Shown in pieces: positions 38,843-46,911 of a stretch of 64,000 bases of DNA (within the stretch, counting starts at the first letter, position 1; each line of letters begins with the position of its first letter). The position numbers and the translations under genes are program-made. The stretch is from Vibrio penaeicida (GTDB lineage: Bacteria > Pseudomonadota > Gammaproteobacteria > Enterobacterales > Vibrionaceae), in NCBI RefSeq assembly GCF_019977755.1, contig NZ_AP025144.1, positions 3,844,001 through 3,908,000 of the forward strand. Direction: 5' to 3'. Below the pieces are notes generated by a model. The model was not told where the DNA came from, did no database searches, and saw only the letters and a list, made by a program, of their open reading frames with translations.

Positions 38843-39841
38843 CTAGGTACTTGAACTTTCACTTTTCGAATTAACTTCTCTTCGAAATACAACACGTACT
38901 AATAAAATAGTAACTCCCAGCATCCCGCCAAGTAGAGAACCTAGTACACAAATTAACGCACGTTTTGGTTCATTTTTAAGCTCTGGCACTACAGCAGGGT
39001 CAACTACTTTAAAGATAAATTCCTGTTGTACTTCTGCCAACATTAAACTCTTAGTCTGCTCCTCAATAAGCTTATAAAAAGTGCTTTGCATATCTGCAAT
39101 GGACGTTTTCTCCAACTGAGTATTCAAGTAAGTTAGATTTTGAGATGTTTCCGCAATAGTTCGCTCACGCATGACCTGGTTAATATCTTCTACCAACCAA
39201 TTAACCCACTGCTGCGCAATATAAGGTGAGAAATGCTTAACAGATATAGTATATAAACCACTTTCTTTGTTTTGACTTACGCTTAAAACTTCCTTATTAA
39301 ATTTACTAAATGCTTCTTGTGCTGTCGGCTTTGCACCACGTAAACCATGAGGCTCACGTAGCCATTTCTCTGTATCAGGATTGTAATATTCTTCATCTAT
39401 AACAAGTTCGTTGCGCACAAGATCCCACTCTTTCACAGCCATAAGAGGAACTAGTAAATTATGTTTGTCAATAAACGCTTCTACAAATTGGCGAGATTTC
39501 ATCACTTGTACGGCCAAATCTGTTTGTGATACTTCACCACTACCAAGGTTTACTCCCGCTAATGAAGCCAATCCTCCAAGCTGACCAGCCATTTGGGATA
39601 ACCCACCACCATTGGAGCTTTCCGCTGGAGCAAGAAGAGCATCTGCTTTGTAGATATTAGGTAGACTCAACGCATAAAAAACAGAGCTAGCAGCAAATAC
39701 TGTAGTAAATAGAATAATGACCCACTTCCCTTTCCACAGCGCTAAAAAGAGCTCTCTTAAATCAATTTCGTCGTTTTCGGTAACTGGGGGTTGGAGGTAA
39801 TATGGTGGATGTGGTTGGTCTGGTGGTAATTGTTGATTCAT
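38843..39841 (-). CDS. wzz: Wzz-type polysaccharide co-polymerase
   Basis: The 332-residue inner-membrane protein has two membrane helices, near residues 38-60 and 298-320, with a periplasmic coiled-coil-rich region between, the Wzz layout. The pattern DEIDLRELFLALWKGKW precedes the first helix, and a PAVVPELKNEPKRALI segment precedes the second. It has no cytosolic tyrosine-kinase domain, unlike Wzc. It sets glycan chain length together with Wzy. The V. cholerae O139 counterpart is OtnB. It lies between the export protein gene and IS debris, so the original link to the downstream wzy is broken. Confidence 0.9.
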   Translation of the reverse strand: MNQQLPPDQPHPPYYLQPPVTENDEIDLRELFLALWKGKWVIILFTTVFAASSVFYALSLPNIYKADALLAPAESSNGGGLSQMAGQLGGLASLAGVNLGSGEVSQTDLAVQVMKSRQFVEAFIDKHNLLVPLMAVKEWDLVRNELVIDEEYYNPDTEKWLREPHGLRGAKPTAQEAFSKFNKEVLSVSQNKESGLYTISVKHFSPYIAQQWVNWLVEDINQVMRERTIAETSQNLTYLNTQLEKTSIADMQSTFYKLIEEQTKSLMLAEVQQEFIFKVVDPAVVPELKNEPKRALICVLGSLLGGMLGVTILLVRVVFRREVNSKSESSST

Positions 39842-39851
39842 AGTGTTACCT

Positions 39852-39880
39852 AAAAATAGAGCGTGACGTTAATCACGCTC
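39852..39880 (-). terminator. Intrinsic terminator-like hairpin between the export gene and wzz
   Basis: A perfect 8-bp stem (GAGCGTGA / TCACGCTC) with a 6-base loop lies in the 75-bp gap, followed on the minus strand by TATTTTT. As the genes form one leftward group, this hairpin probably reduces wzz and later transcription unless RfaH lets polymerase through. Confidence 0.65.
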
Positions 39881-39916
39881 CAAATGCATAGTTTGAAAAA
39901 GGTTTTAATCGTTTGG

Positions 39917-42550
39917 CTAGTCTGAAATGGCTTTCCACGCGACACCAATTTGGTACAGGATTTGCGTTGCCGAGGTGAGTGTACTTAGCCCATCTAGGTA
40001 ATCCGTATCAATCGGTACAATAATGGTGTCACCTGGTGCCAGTGGCTTGTCTTTGCGGCTAAACCAGAAAGAATTGTTTGGCAGCATAACGGAACCATCC
40101 GATCTCACGATGTAAATACGATCTGTATCCGCTTGTTTTTTAGTTCCACCTGCCGACTCTAAATATTCTTCTACCGTCATATCTGGGCGGAAGGTATGAT
40201 TAGACGAATATTGAACCTCCCCCATCACACTAATAGTTGGGTTTTTAGCTGGAATATATAGCTTGTCGCCTTTTTCTAACATAAGGTCCGAGATTGGGTC
40301 TTCATCCATAGCTTCAGGCAGGTTAATTACCAAGCGACCAACCGCTTCCGTTTTAGAGAGCTCTTCTGCAATTTCCATCGCTTGTACTGGCGGTGTGGTG
40401 TAAGTGGCAGCAGAGTTTTGTCGCCTCAATGCGAGATTGCCAATTTCTTGCTTTAGTTGCATATTCAATAATCGTAAGCGCTCTTGCTCTTGGCGCTTAA
40501 GCCTTAATCGGCTAAATACCGCACCTTTTGCATAAGCATACTCCGTCAGCCCACCTGCACGATTAATCACATCACTTAATGTTTCGCCACGTTGAAAAGT
40601 GTATTTTCCAGGGAAAACAACCTCACCTTGCAGCTCAATTACCATATCTTGCTGCCAGTTTGGTTGGGTTTTAATTACAACATGATCTTGAGCTTGAAGT
40701 TCTAGGTTAGAATCTCCATTGAGTGCATCGCGCAAAGAAAACGGAATATGGCGTGACTCAAAGCTTTCCCCCACTCTTTGGCTACGCGTTATCTCAGCTT
40801 GAGTGAGGTAAGCTCGCTCGCTTAAACCACCAGCCGCTTCTATGATTTTGTCTAACGTTTCCCCCGCAGGCAGCGGGTAAGTACCAGGAAACTTAACTGC
40901 ACCTGAGACTTCCACCAACTTCGCCGGCTTTTTAAAACTCGACTGGGCTTTTAAGCGCTCAATAATAGGGTTGAGTAATTGTTCGCGGCTAGATTGCTTG
41001 ATGTTATCTGCTTTAGCTACTGTATCAACATCTTGAACGGCAATTTCATTTACTTGCTCATTCAGTACAACTGCGCCTGTTTCTTCATCAACTAATTCCT
41101 GGTGTTTTTCAGTAAGCTTCTCTTTACCTTCTACTTTTTGATTCTTTTGCTCGCCATACCAATAGTCCAGTTCAAGCCCATTATCAAACACAAAGATCTG
41201 GTCACGTTCTTTCAATTTGATATTTTCGGTAGAACGGTGATTTTTTAGCACGTGCCCTAAGTTAAACTGAATCACTTCAATATCACGGTTGGCATTCACT
41301 TCTCGTACAATCAATGCATAAGTCAAATCAGCATTCAGTTTAAGATCATCGTCAGCGGAGCTGATCACATCAGACACACGCATACCTTTTTGGTAACTCA
41401 ATGCACCTTGGCGAATTACTTCACCACGTACTGCGACTGCCCCTTTGAGGTTACTTGAAGAAGGTGCAATTTCTATTTTGTCGCCTGACTTTATAGAAAA
41501 ATCACGACCAGAAGCCTTCGTTAAATCCAAAGTAAATTGCTCTTGACCTTGAGATGTCTGGCGGCGAACATTAATTTTCGATAAATACCCTTGAGGTAAA
41601 ACACCACCAGCAAGCTTAATCACATCTGATAATGTTGTTGCACCACCAAGCTCATAAATAGCAGGGCGAAGTACTTCACCGTCGATTTCAATACTCGATG
41701 ACTTAGCTGGAATAAACAACGTATCACCTGCAAGCAAACGTACATCAGAAGAGGTGTTTCCGCTAATGAGAAGATCATAAAGATCGAGAGTCGCGACTGT
41801 TTCGCCTTTCCGCTTAAGCTGTATCTTACGGAGGCTGCCCGACTCTTTTACCCCGCCACTTGCAACAAGCGCTTGAGTAATAGTAGTTAATCCGTTTACG
41901 TTGTACGCACCCGGCTGATTGGTCTCTCCCACAATATACACTTGCATTGTGCGCATGCTGCCCATGGTGACTGCTACATCAACACCTAGCACTTTTTGCT
42001 CCACAAGTTGCGTTATTTGCGCACGCACTTGAGAGAAAGTCTGCCCTGCTACAGCTAGTGGTCCGAATTCAGGGAAGTATACCTTCCCTTCTCGATCTAC
42101 TTTTAATCGATACTCTTGGTTAGTCTTACCGTAAAGCTGCACTTTAATCTCATCACCCGACTCCATCACATAATCCAATGGAACGGGTAGTGTATCCGTT
42201 GGCGTAAACCCTTGAGGTTCGCCTAACAATACGTCGTAGCCGAAGTGCTTGAGACCATCTTGCTCTTCGTAACTTGCCACACCATTTTCTGAATTTTTTA
42301 TCGGAAGAGTACGCTCAGGCACCTGAGTGTTATTTGAACTTATATCTTGACTAGGCTGCCCTGTTTGCTGTAGTGCGTTTAAATCAATACCGTATTGGCG
42401 CGCCAATTGCTCCTGCTGCGCTTTAGGTAAACTCTTAAACTGCGCCATTTGCGCGGGTGTTGGTGTATTTGCAATTGCATTGGCGCTCAACGCTGAGATG
42501 CAAAACGCAAGAAACGGAGTCTTAAAAATGTTGTGCATGGTTAACTTCAC
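39917..42550 (-). CDS. Polysaccharide export protein with several SLBB domains (OtnA/WbfF-like)
   Basis: The 877-residue protein starts with a signal peptide (hydrophobic stretch to SANAIA) without a lipobox. A Poly_export domain (VMESGDEIKVQLYGKTNQEY) is followed by several SLBB repeats: VYIVGETNQPGAYNVNG, IEIDGEVLRPAIYELGG, VAVRGEVIRQG, VEVSGAVKFPGTYPLPAG, VIELQGEVVFPGKYTFQRG and ISVMGEVQYSSNHTFRPD. It is more than twice the length of Wza (about 380). Members form or line the periplasmic and outer-membrane conduit for capsule export. Named OtnA/WbfF in V. cholerae O139. Upstream gene is Wzi-like and downstream is wzz. Confidence 0.9.
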   Translation of the reverse strand: MKLTMHNIFKTPFLAFCISALSANAIANTPTPAQMAQFKSLPKAQQEQLARQYGIDLNALQQTGQPSQDISSNNTQVPERTLPIKNSENGVASYEEQDGLKHFGYDVLLGEPQGFTPTDTLPVPLDYVMESGDEIKVQLYGKTNQEYRLKVDREGKVYFPEFGPLAVAGQTFSQVRAQITQLVEQKVLGVDVAVTMGSMRTMQVYIVGETNQPGAYNVNGLTTITQALVASGGVKESGSLRKIQLKRKGETVATLDLYDLLISGNTSSDVRLLAGDTLFIPAKSSSIEIDGEVLRPAIYELGGATTLSDVIKLAGGVLPQGYLSKINVRRQTSQGQEQFTLDLTKASGRDFSIKSGDKIEIAPSSSNLKGAVAVRGEVIRQGALSYQKGMRVSDVISSADDDLKLNADLTYALIVREVNANRDIEVIQFNLGHVLKNHRSTENIKLKERDQIFVFDNGLELDYWYGEQKNQKVEGKEKLTEKHQELVDEETGAVVLNEQVNEIAVQDVDTVAKADNIKQSSREQLLNPIIERLKAQSSFKKPAKLVEVSGAVKFPGTYPLPAGETLDKIIEAAGGLSERAYLTQAEITRSQRVGESFESRHIPFSLRDALNGDSNLELQAQDHVVIKTQPNWQQDMVIELQGEVVFPGKYTFQRGETLSDVINRAGGLTEYAYAKGAVFSRLRLKRQEQERLRLLNMQLKQEIGNLALRRQNSAATYTTPPVQAMEIAEELSKTEAVGRLVINLPEAMDEDPISDLMLEKGDKLYIPAKNPTISVMGEVQYSSNHTFRPDMTVEEYLESAGGTKKQADTDRIYIVRSDGSVMLPNNSFWFSRKDKPLAPGDTIIVPIDTDYLDGLSTLTSATQILYQIGVAWKAISD

Positions 42551-42648
42551 TTTTATGTGCCAGCGAAAACTTAGGTGCTGACCGCTTGTAGAAAGATAGT
42601 TGTCATTGTAAAAATCGAAGTAAGATACTTGCCGACGAAACTCGTCAC

Positions 42649-43962
42649 TCAGAATCGAAACTCGTACCCGGTCCAGACAGACGTTGAGTTTTCTGTCTTA
42701 TCCCCAGTCTGTTGGCTGTAACCAAAACCAGCATGTACCATTCCCGCGACTGCAGGAAATTGATAAGTGACATTGGTATTTTTGTATCGATTTTGATCTT
42801 GATACGAGTCCTGTAATACAACGCTAAGCTTATGGTCATTTTCCATTTGAAGATAGAGAGAGGCGGATGTACTTTTGTCTAGCAAATACGTATTGCGAGA
42901 TATGCCATCGTGAGCTGAAGGGTACATACCATTAGTCCACCCTTGGGCATTCTCGCTCTCTTTAGCTGCTGTAGACTCCTGCCTTTCTAGAACTAAGCGC
43001 CATGTCTGGTCGAATGCGTCAATTTGACCTGTCCAACCGTAAAGATAAGCACCAGCTTCAGCAACATCATGGGTTGAAGCAATTTCTGCATAAATAGAAT
43101 GGTATAAATGCTCAAATGATGACAAAGAAGCTTTCGCATCGACAGCAAGCTGCTTATCCCCATTATTAATCTTTGTTCCGTCAAACCAAGTTTGATAAGT
43201 AACACCTAGATCCAACCAATCCAAAGGCTTGGAGGTAAACCGTGAAGCACTGAACCGTTCAAAACTTGCATCATCAGCAAAGCCCACAATCGCTTCTGCA
43301 CTCCAACCACCTAAAAAGGCATTTTTACCGATATAACCCGCACTCAGATCCGCCGTTGATGAGCTAGAACTGCCCAGTACAAGATTGTGTTGCCAACCTT
43401 GCCCCCACCATTTATCTAACTTACCAATAGAGAACAACCAAGCTCCAGCATTGAGAGACAAGTAGCTATCATCCCAAACAAACTGATCATCGCCATTTTG
43501 CTTTGCGTAACCTGTTGAAACTCGAAAAGCGAAGCTATTCTCCAATGCTTCATACGATGCGTAAGCACCCCATTCATCTTGATTAAATTGCCCAAAACCA
43601 ACATAAGGAGAAGGTTCGTTTCCGATCACAACTTTTGCCGAACGGTTGCCTCTTGAATATTTGGCTGAATTTAAAGCATAACTCACATGTGCATTGGCTC
43701 GGGCAAGACTTTCATTGTCATAATGCGATTTATCTAAATCATCGCCAATAGAAGCCCATCGTAAAGGATAATGATTGACTGAAGACTGCAACAAACCAGC
43801 ATCAGAAAGGAGCGTTACATCAGAACGTAAAAAGGGATCTTTGGCTTCAAGCCAAGGAGAAGCGTAGGAAGAAAATGAAGTCATGCTCAGTGGTAAAAAT
43901 ACCACTAAATAACCAATTGGCTTAAAGGGGGTAAACAAAGAGTTGAGCTGAGTTTTATTCAC
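42649..43962 (-). CDS. Wzi-like capsule assembly outer-membrane protein (WbfE-like)
   Basis: The 437-residue protein has a GTG start, a signal peptide ending near SYA, and the Wzi family pattern: PWLEAKDPFLRSDVTLLSDA, GAWLFSIGKLDKWWGQGWQH, and alternating aromatic strands to a C-terminal YEFRF ending suited to beta-barrel insertion. Wzi anchors capsule at the cell surface. It is the first gene of the second leftward operon, preceded by an ops element 41 bp upstream. Confidence 0.88.
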   Translation of the reverse strand: MNKTQLNSLFTPFKPIGYLVVFLPLSMTSFSSYASPWLEAKDPFLRSDVTLLSDAGLLQSSVNHYPLRWASIGDDLDKSHYDNESLARANAHVSYALNSAKYSRGNRSAKVVIGNEPSPYVGFGQFNQDEWGAYASYEALENSFAFRVSTGYAKQNGDDQFVWDDSYLSLNAGAWLFSIGKLDKWWGQGWQHNLVLGSSSSSTADLSAGYIGKNAFLGGWSAEAIVGFADDASFERFSASRFTSKPLDWLDLGVTYQTWFDGTKINNGDKQLAVDAKASLSSFEHLYHSIYAEIASTHDVAEAGAYLYGWTGQIDAFDQTWRLVLERQESTAAKESENAQGWTNGMYPSAHDGISRNTYLLDKSTSASLYLQMENDHKLSVVLQDSYQDQNRYKNTNVTYQFPAVAGMVHAGFGYSQQTGDKTENSTSVWTGYEFRF

Positions 43963-44386
43963 GGGAATGATTGTCCTAACGCAACAAAGCTTGGTGTTTA
44001 AGCACGCTACCGCCCATTAGCACACGCATAGCCACATTGCGTTTTCATCTATCGAATGAGTGTTTAATTAGGGCTAATGTTGTTGTTTTTCAGTCAAGCC
44101 CTATTATTGCGACACCATTATCCACAACGAGAATCAAATCTCAACGAAGTAGCTCTGTAAACTGATAAAAAAGCGTCATATATTTAGGAAATGACAACAA
44201 AGCCCAGCAGCGAGCTATAGTTCTACATGGAATATCATTGGTAATAAAATGTAACTTACTGTTTAGTAATTAGATACGAAATAACATCCCCATAAATCAG
44301 CATTAGACATATTGCATTAAACCCTTAAACGGAATGTTGTAAAAAGAGCGTCCATTACTCATGTTCATCTAATAAATTCGGCTTAT
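43963..44386. other. Leader region of the Wzi-led operon
   Basis: This 424-bp stretch between the Wzi-like gene and the TetR gene has no coding sequence. It carries the ops element at 44003-44014. On the minus strand TTGAGA-N18-TAATGG (TAATGG at about 44115-44120) is a possible sigma-70 promoter that would put the ops site about 100 nt into the transcript, a usual position. A loose AGGGCT/AGCCCT inverted repeat is near 44070-44105. Confidence 0.5.
44003..44014 (-). promoter_or_regulatory. ops element (RfaH recruitment) of the Wzi-led operon
   Basis: The minus strand reads GGCGGTAGCGTG, identical over 12 bases to the site at 19105-19116. It lies 41 bp before the start of the Wzi-like gene, in the transcript leader, and should load RfaH to carry transcription through the hairpins and A+T-rich genes downstream. 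Confidence 0.92.
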
Positions 44387-45007
44387 TTATAAGCACCTAA
44401 CGAATTGATTTAAAATGTCTTTACCTGCCACCGTAGCATGAGGCTTCATCACACTCACCATTTGCCTTATCCCGTTGGCGACATCTTGTTCTGTGACTTT
44501 TTCATGTGCGGTTATGGCACTTTGATAGCTAAACCAGTTTGTCGCAATGAAATGAATAGTCGTGAGCAGATCGCTCTTTTCCGTCTCATCAATACTGATC
44601 AAATTTAACGATTGGAAGGACTCGCATATCACAAGCAAATTCGCACGCAACTGCTCTTGCACAGACAAATAATCGCGATGTAATTTTGGGTCTCGAGCGA
44701 GAATGTCAGGAAGATTGGAGTAAAAAAAACGAAACCTCCACATTAAGGCAAAAATACTGTTCATGTAATGCTCAAACAGGCTCACAGCATCTTTCGAATC
44801 AATACTTGGTGAAAACTGGCGAAGCAATTCTTCCTCGTAGAGCTTAAAAATACCTCGAACAATTTCCTCTTTGTTACGAAAGTGGTAATAGAGATTACCA
44901 GGGCTCATGGAGAGGTGTTCTGCGATGTGGTTAGTAGTCACATTCCGCTCGCCATGCTCATTAAACAGATCTAGAGCACCTAGAACTATTTTCACTTTTG
45001 TCTTCAC
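44387..45007 (-). CDS. TetR/AcrR-family regulator
   Basis: The 206-residue protein has an N-terminal TetR helix-turn-helix: ALDLFNEHGERNVTTNHIAE then LSMSPGNLYYHFRNKEEIV. The remainder is an alpha-helical ligand/dimer domain of no assigned specificity. The GTG start has CGGAG six bases upstream. It is divergent from the Gfc/Yjb-type operon and upstream of, on the same strand as, the Wzi-led operon, so local regulation of either is plausible but unproven. Confidence 0.85.
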   Translation of the reverse strand: MKTKVKIVLGALDLFNEHGERNVTTNHIAEHLSMSPGNLYYHFRNKEEIVRGIFKLYEEELLRQFSPSIDSKDAVSLFEHYMNSIFALMWRFRFFYSNLPDILARDPKLHRDYLSVQEQLRANLLVICESFQSLNLISIDETEKSDLLTTIHFIATNWFSYQSAITAHEKVTEQDVANGIRQMVSVMKPHATVAGKDILNQFVRCL

Positions 45008-45180
45008 ACTATACTCCGAATAGATTATTCAATGGCTTAATGATTAGTGCACAATGAGACCATACATTAAACAATGAATTTCAATTTTCTTCGTTAAATA
45101 TGGTCTGATCTGCATACTGATTATTTACTTTATCCAAGTGTGTACACTAGAATAGCCTTGAGGAGAATTTCATCACCTCA

Positions 45181-45194
45181 TTACATCGATGTAA
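45181..45194. promoter_or_regulatory. Perfect palindrome before the Gfc/Yjb-type operon
   Basis: TTACATCGATGTAA is a 14-bp perfect palindrome, 17 bases before the ATG of the small Gly/Ala-rich gene. A GAGG...CACCTC inverted repeat is just upstream. It could be a repressor site (for example for the divergent TetR protein) or part of the mRNA leader. Function is inference. Confidence 0.4.
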
Positions 45195-45211
45195 ATAAGT
45201 AAGGATAAATA

Positions 45212-45445
45212 ATGAAACATATCGCTCTAGCAATGCTGGTTGCACTAGGTGCTGCAGGTAACGCTTTCGCCGCTGGTGAAACTGGTTCAACAGCTGCTTC
45301 AGGTGGCGGTGCTGCAGGTGGCGCTGGCGCTACTGGTGCTGCAGTAGGTACTACCACTGCAATCGTTGGTGGCGTTGCTGCTGCAGCAATCGTTGCAGTT
45401 GCTGTAGCAGATTCTGGTACAACGTCTACGTCTGTATCTCAGTAA
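45212..45445 (+). CDS. Small secreted Gly/Ala/Thr-rich protein (GfcA/YjbE-like)
   Basis: The 77-residue protein has a signal peptide (KHIALAMLVALGAAGNAFA) and a mature part made almost only of Gly, Ala, Ser, Thr and Val, with a hydrophobic stretch (TTTAIVGGVAAAAIVAVAVA). AAGGAT precedes the ATG. It stands before genes for GfcB/YjbF, GfcC/YjbG and GfcD/YjbH homologues, the place of GfcA or YjbE in E. coli. Its function is unknown. A strong terminator follows the gene, so it may be made in excess over the downstream proteins. Confidence 0.75.
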   Translation: MKHIALAMLVALGAAGNAFAAGETGSTAASGGGAAGGAGATGAAVGTTTAIVGGVAAAAIVAVAVADSGTTSTSVSQ

Positions 45446-45462
45446 TCTGATATCGCTATGCA

Positions 45463-45492
45463 ATCGCCCTGACTGGTTCAGGGCGATTTTTT
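45463..45492 (+). terminator. Strong intrinsic terminator after the small Gly/Ala-rich gene
   Basis: A perfect 10-bp stem (ATCGCCCTGA / TCAGGGCGAT), 5-base loop and six T residues. It lies between the first and second genes of the operon, so most transcripts should stop here. Confidence 0.9.
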
Positions 45493-45512
45493 ATCTGTAG
45501 GATCATACGACT

Positions 45513-46184
45513 GTGCTTTCAAATTTTTCATTGCGTACATTGATTTACTTTTCTGTGGTTTCTCTCTTACTAGGCTGCACTCAAAAGATGAATGATGTGG
45601 GCAGCAGCTTATCCGAAGCCTTTTCAGCTTCTGATGATGTCACACTTAGCCAAGAAGAAATTTCCAGCCTCCCGTACGCCAGTACCTATTTACGCATCAA
45701 TGACGGTCGCCAAGTATTCATGGTGTTAGCATTTGCTGACTTAAATCCGACAACAGGCAATACTCGACTAAAATGGGTGTCTGCAGATGGATCGATGATA
45801 GCAACGGAGCAAGGTCGAATCGTAAAAACATTGGGATTTGACGGCAGCAATCTCATCAATATTGCGGGTAAAGGTATCTCAACGGGCATCATCACAGATA
45901 GCCAATGGAATGCTGTTTATGATTGGTCCCCTGATAATCGCTACCAATTTAGTGCATCGGTAAATTCAACGTTCATAAAACGAGAAGCGATAAGCACAAA
46001 CCAATGGACGCTGGAAACCAATAAAATTGATGAACACGTCAATTTTGGTGAGCTAAATAAAGCCTTTACCAATAGTTACTGGATTACCGATGCAGGTGAA
46101 ACAATGAAATCGATTCAGTATATCGGTCCAAATATGAATAAATTCGAAATGACCATATTGAAAACATTTGCGCCAGCAAGGTAA
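45513..46184 (+). CDS. YjbF/GfcB-family lipoprotein (WbfD-like)
   Basis: The 223-residue protein has a lipoprotein signal with LLLGC as lipobox (Cys at about residue 22). The body contains YASTYLRINDGRQVFMVLAF and LKWVSADGSMIATEQGRIVKT, the pattern of the YjbF/GfcB (group 4 capsule lipoprotein) family. The GTG start has TAGGAT upstream. In E. coli GfcB is needed for group 4 capsule assembly; an outer-membrane periplasmic-face location is expected. The next gene follows at once. Confidence 0.85.
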   Translation: MLSNFSLRTLIYFSVVSLLLGCTQKMNDVGSSLSEAFSASDDVTLSQEEISSLPYASTYLRINDGRQVFMVLAFADLNPTTGNTRLKWVSADGSMIATEQGRIVKTLGFDGSNLINIAGKGISTGIITDSQWNAVYDWSPDNRYQFSASVNSTFIKREAISTNQWTLETNKIDEHVNFGELNKAFTNSYWITDAGETMKSIQYIGPNMNKFEMTILKTFAPAR

Positions 46185-46191
46185 CCTTATT

Positions 46192-46911
46192 ATGAGAACT
46201 TTACTTACCTCACTACTAAATACCTTGCTTGCCTGTACACTGGTATTTAGTACCTTAGCGTCATCACATCAACTGACCGTCCATCTTCCCAACCAAAAAT
46301 TAAATCTAAACTATATGTTGCCAAGTCAGCTATCCCAGGTCATAGCAGACACACAAGCACAAAATAAAGAAGCGTTGTTTTTTGAAGGTGGTGTATTAGC
46401 GAGTGCTAAGCAGCAAGCCAAAGTTGACAGCTTTAAACATTCAATATTTAAACGCCTAACTCGTGAGAACTCTGAACAAAGCCTACACCTTCTTAATCAA
46501 CTAAAAACGATGCATTTCGTTGGTCGTGAATGGGTAAGCCTAGATAATGATCTCGTTCGGCTAAAACCTGAACTAAACCCCTTACTGTCTGGGCGCTATG
46601 ATTTTTATATCTCCCCACAAAAGAATCAAGTTCGTATTCTAGGGCACGTTAAAAATCCAACTCATACCCCATTATTAGATAGTCGAGACCTCACGGCTTA
46701 TTTGAATGGTCTTGAGCTATCTGAATTTGGCGATTTAGATCAAACCTATATTATTCATGCCAATGGTGACCTCATCCATGCAAAGCTAGGTTATTGGCAG
46801 CCAGAGCGCTATTACATAAGCCCAAGCTCAAAGATATTCATTGGTTCCAGAGATACTCCGGAAACAAACAAAGACATAGCTCAACTTCTTAGATACGCGG
46901 TGGATAAATGA
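46192..46911 (+). CDS. GfcC/YjbG-family periplasmic capsule protein (WbfC-like)
   Basis: The 239-residue protein has a signal peptide ending near LASSH. The pattern PSQLSQVIADTQAQ and the C-terminal GRYDFYISPQKNQVRILGHV and TYIIHANGDLIHAKLGYW match the GfcC family, which has an SLBB-like fold and helps capsule export. The ATG at 46192 has AAGGTAA upstream and is chosen over a TTG at 46168. It overlaps the next gene by 4 bp (ATGA). Confidence 0.85.
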   Translation: MRTLLTSLLNTLLACTLVFSTLASSHQLTVHLPNQKLNLNYMLPSQLSQVIADTQAQNKEALFFEGGVLASAKQQAKVDSFKHSIFKRLTRENSEQSLHLLNQLKTMHFVGREWVSLDNDLVRLKPELNPLLSGRYDFYISPQKNQVRILGHVKNPTHTPLLDSRDLTAYLNGLELSEFGDLDQTYIIHANGDLIHAKLGYWQPERYYISPSSKIFIGSRDTPETNKDIAQLLRYAVDK

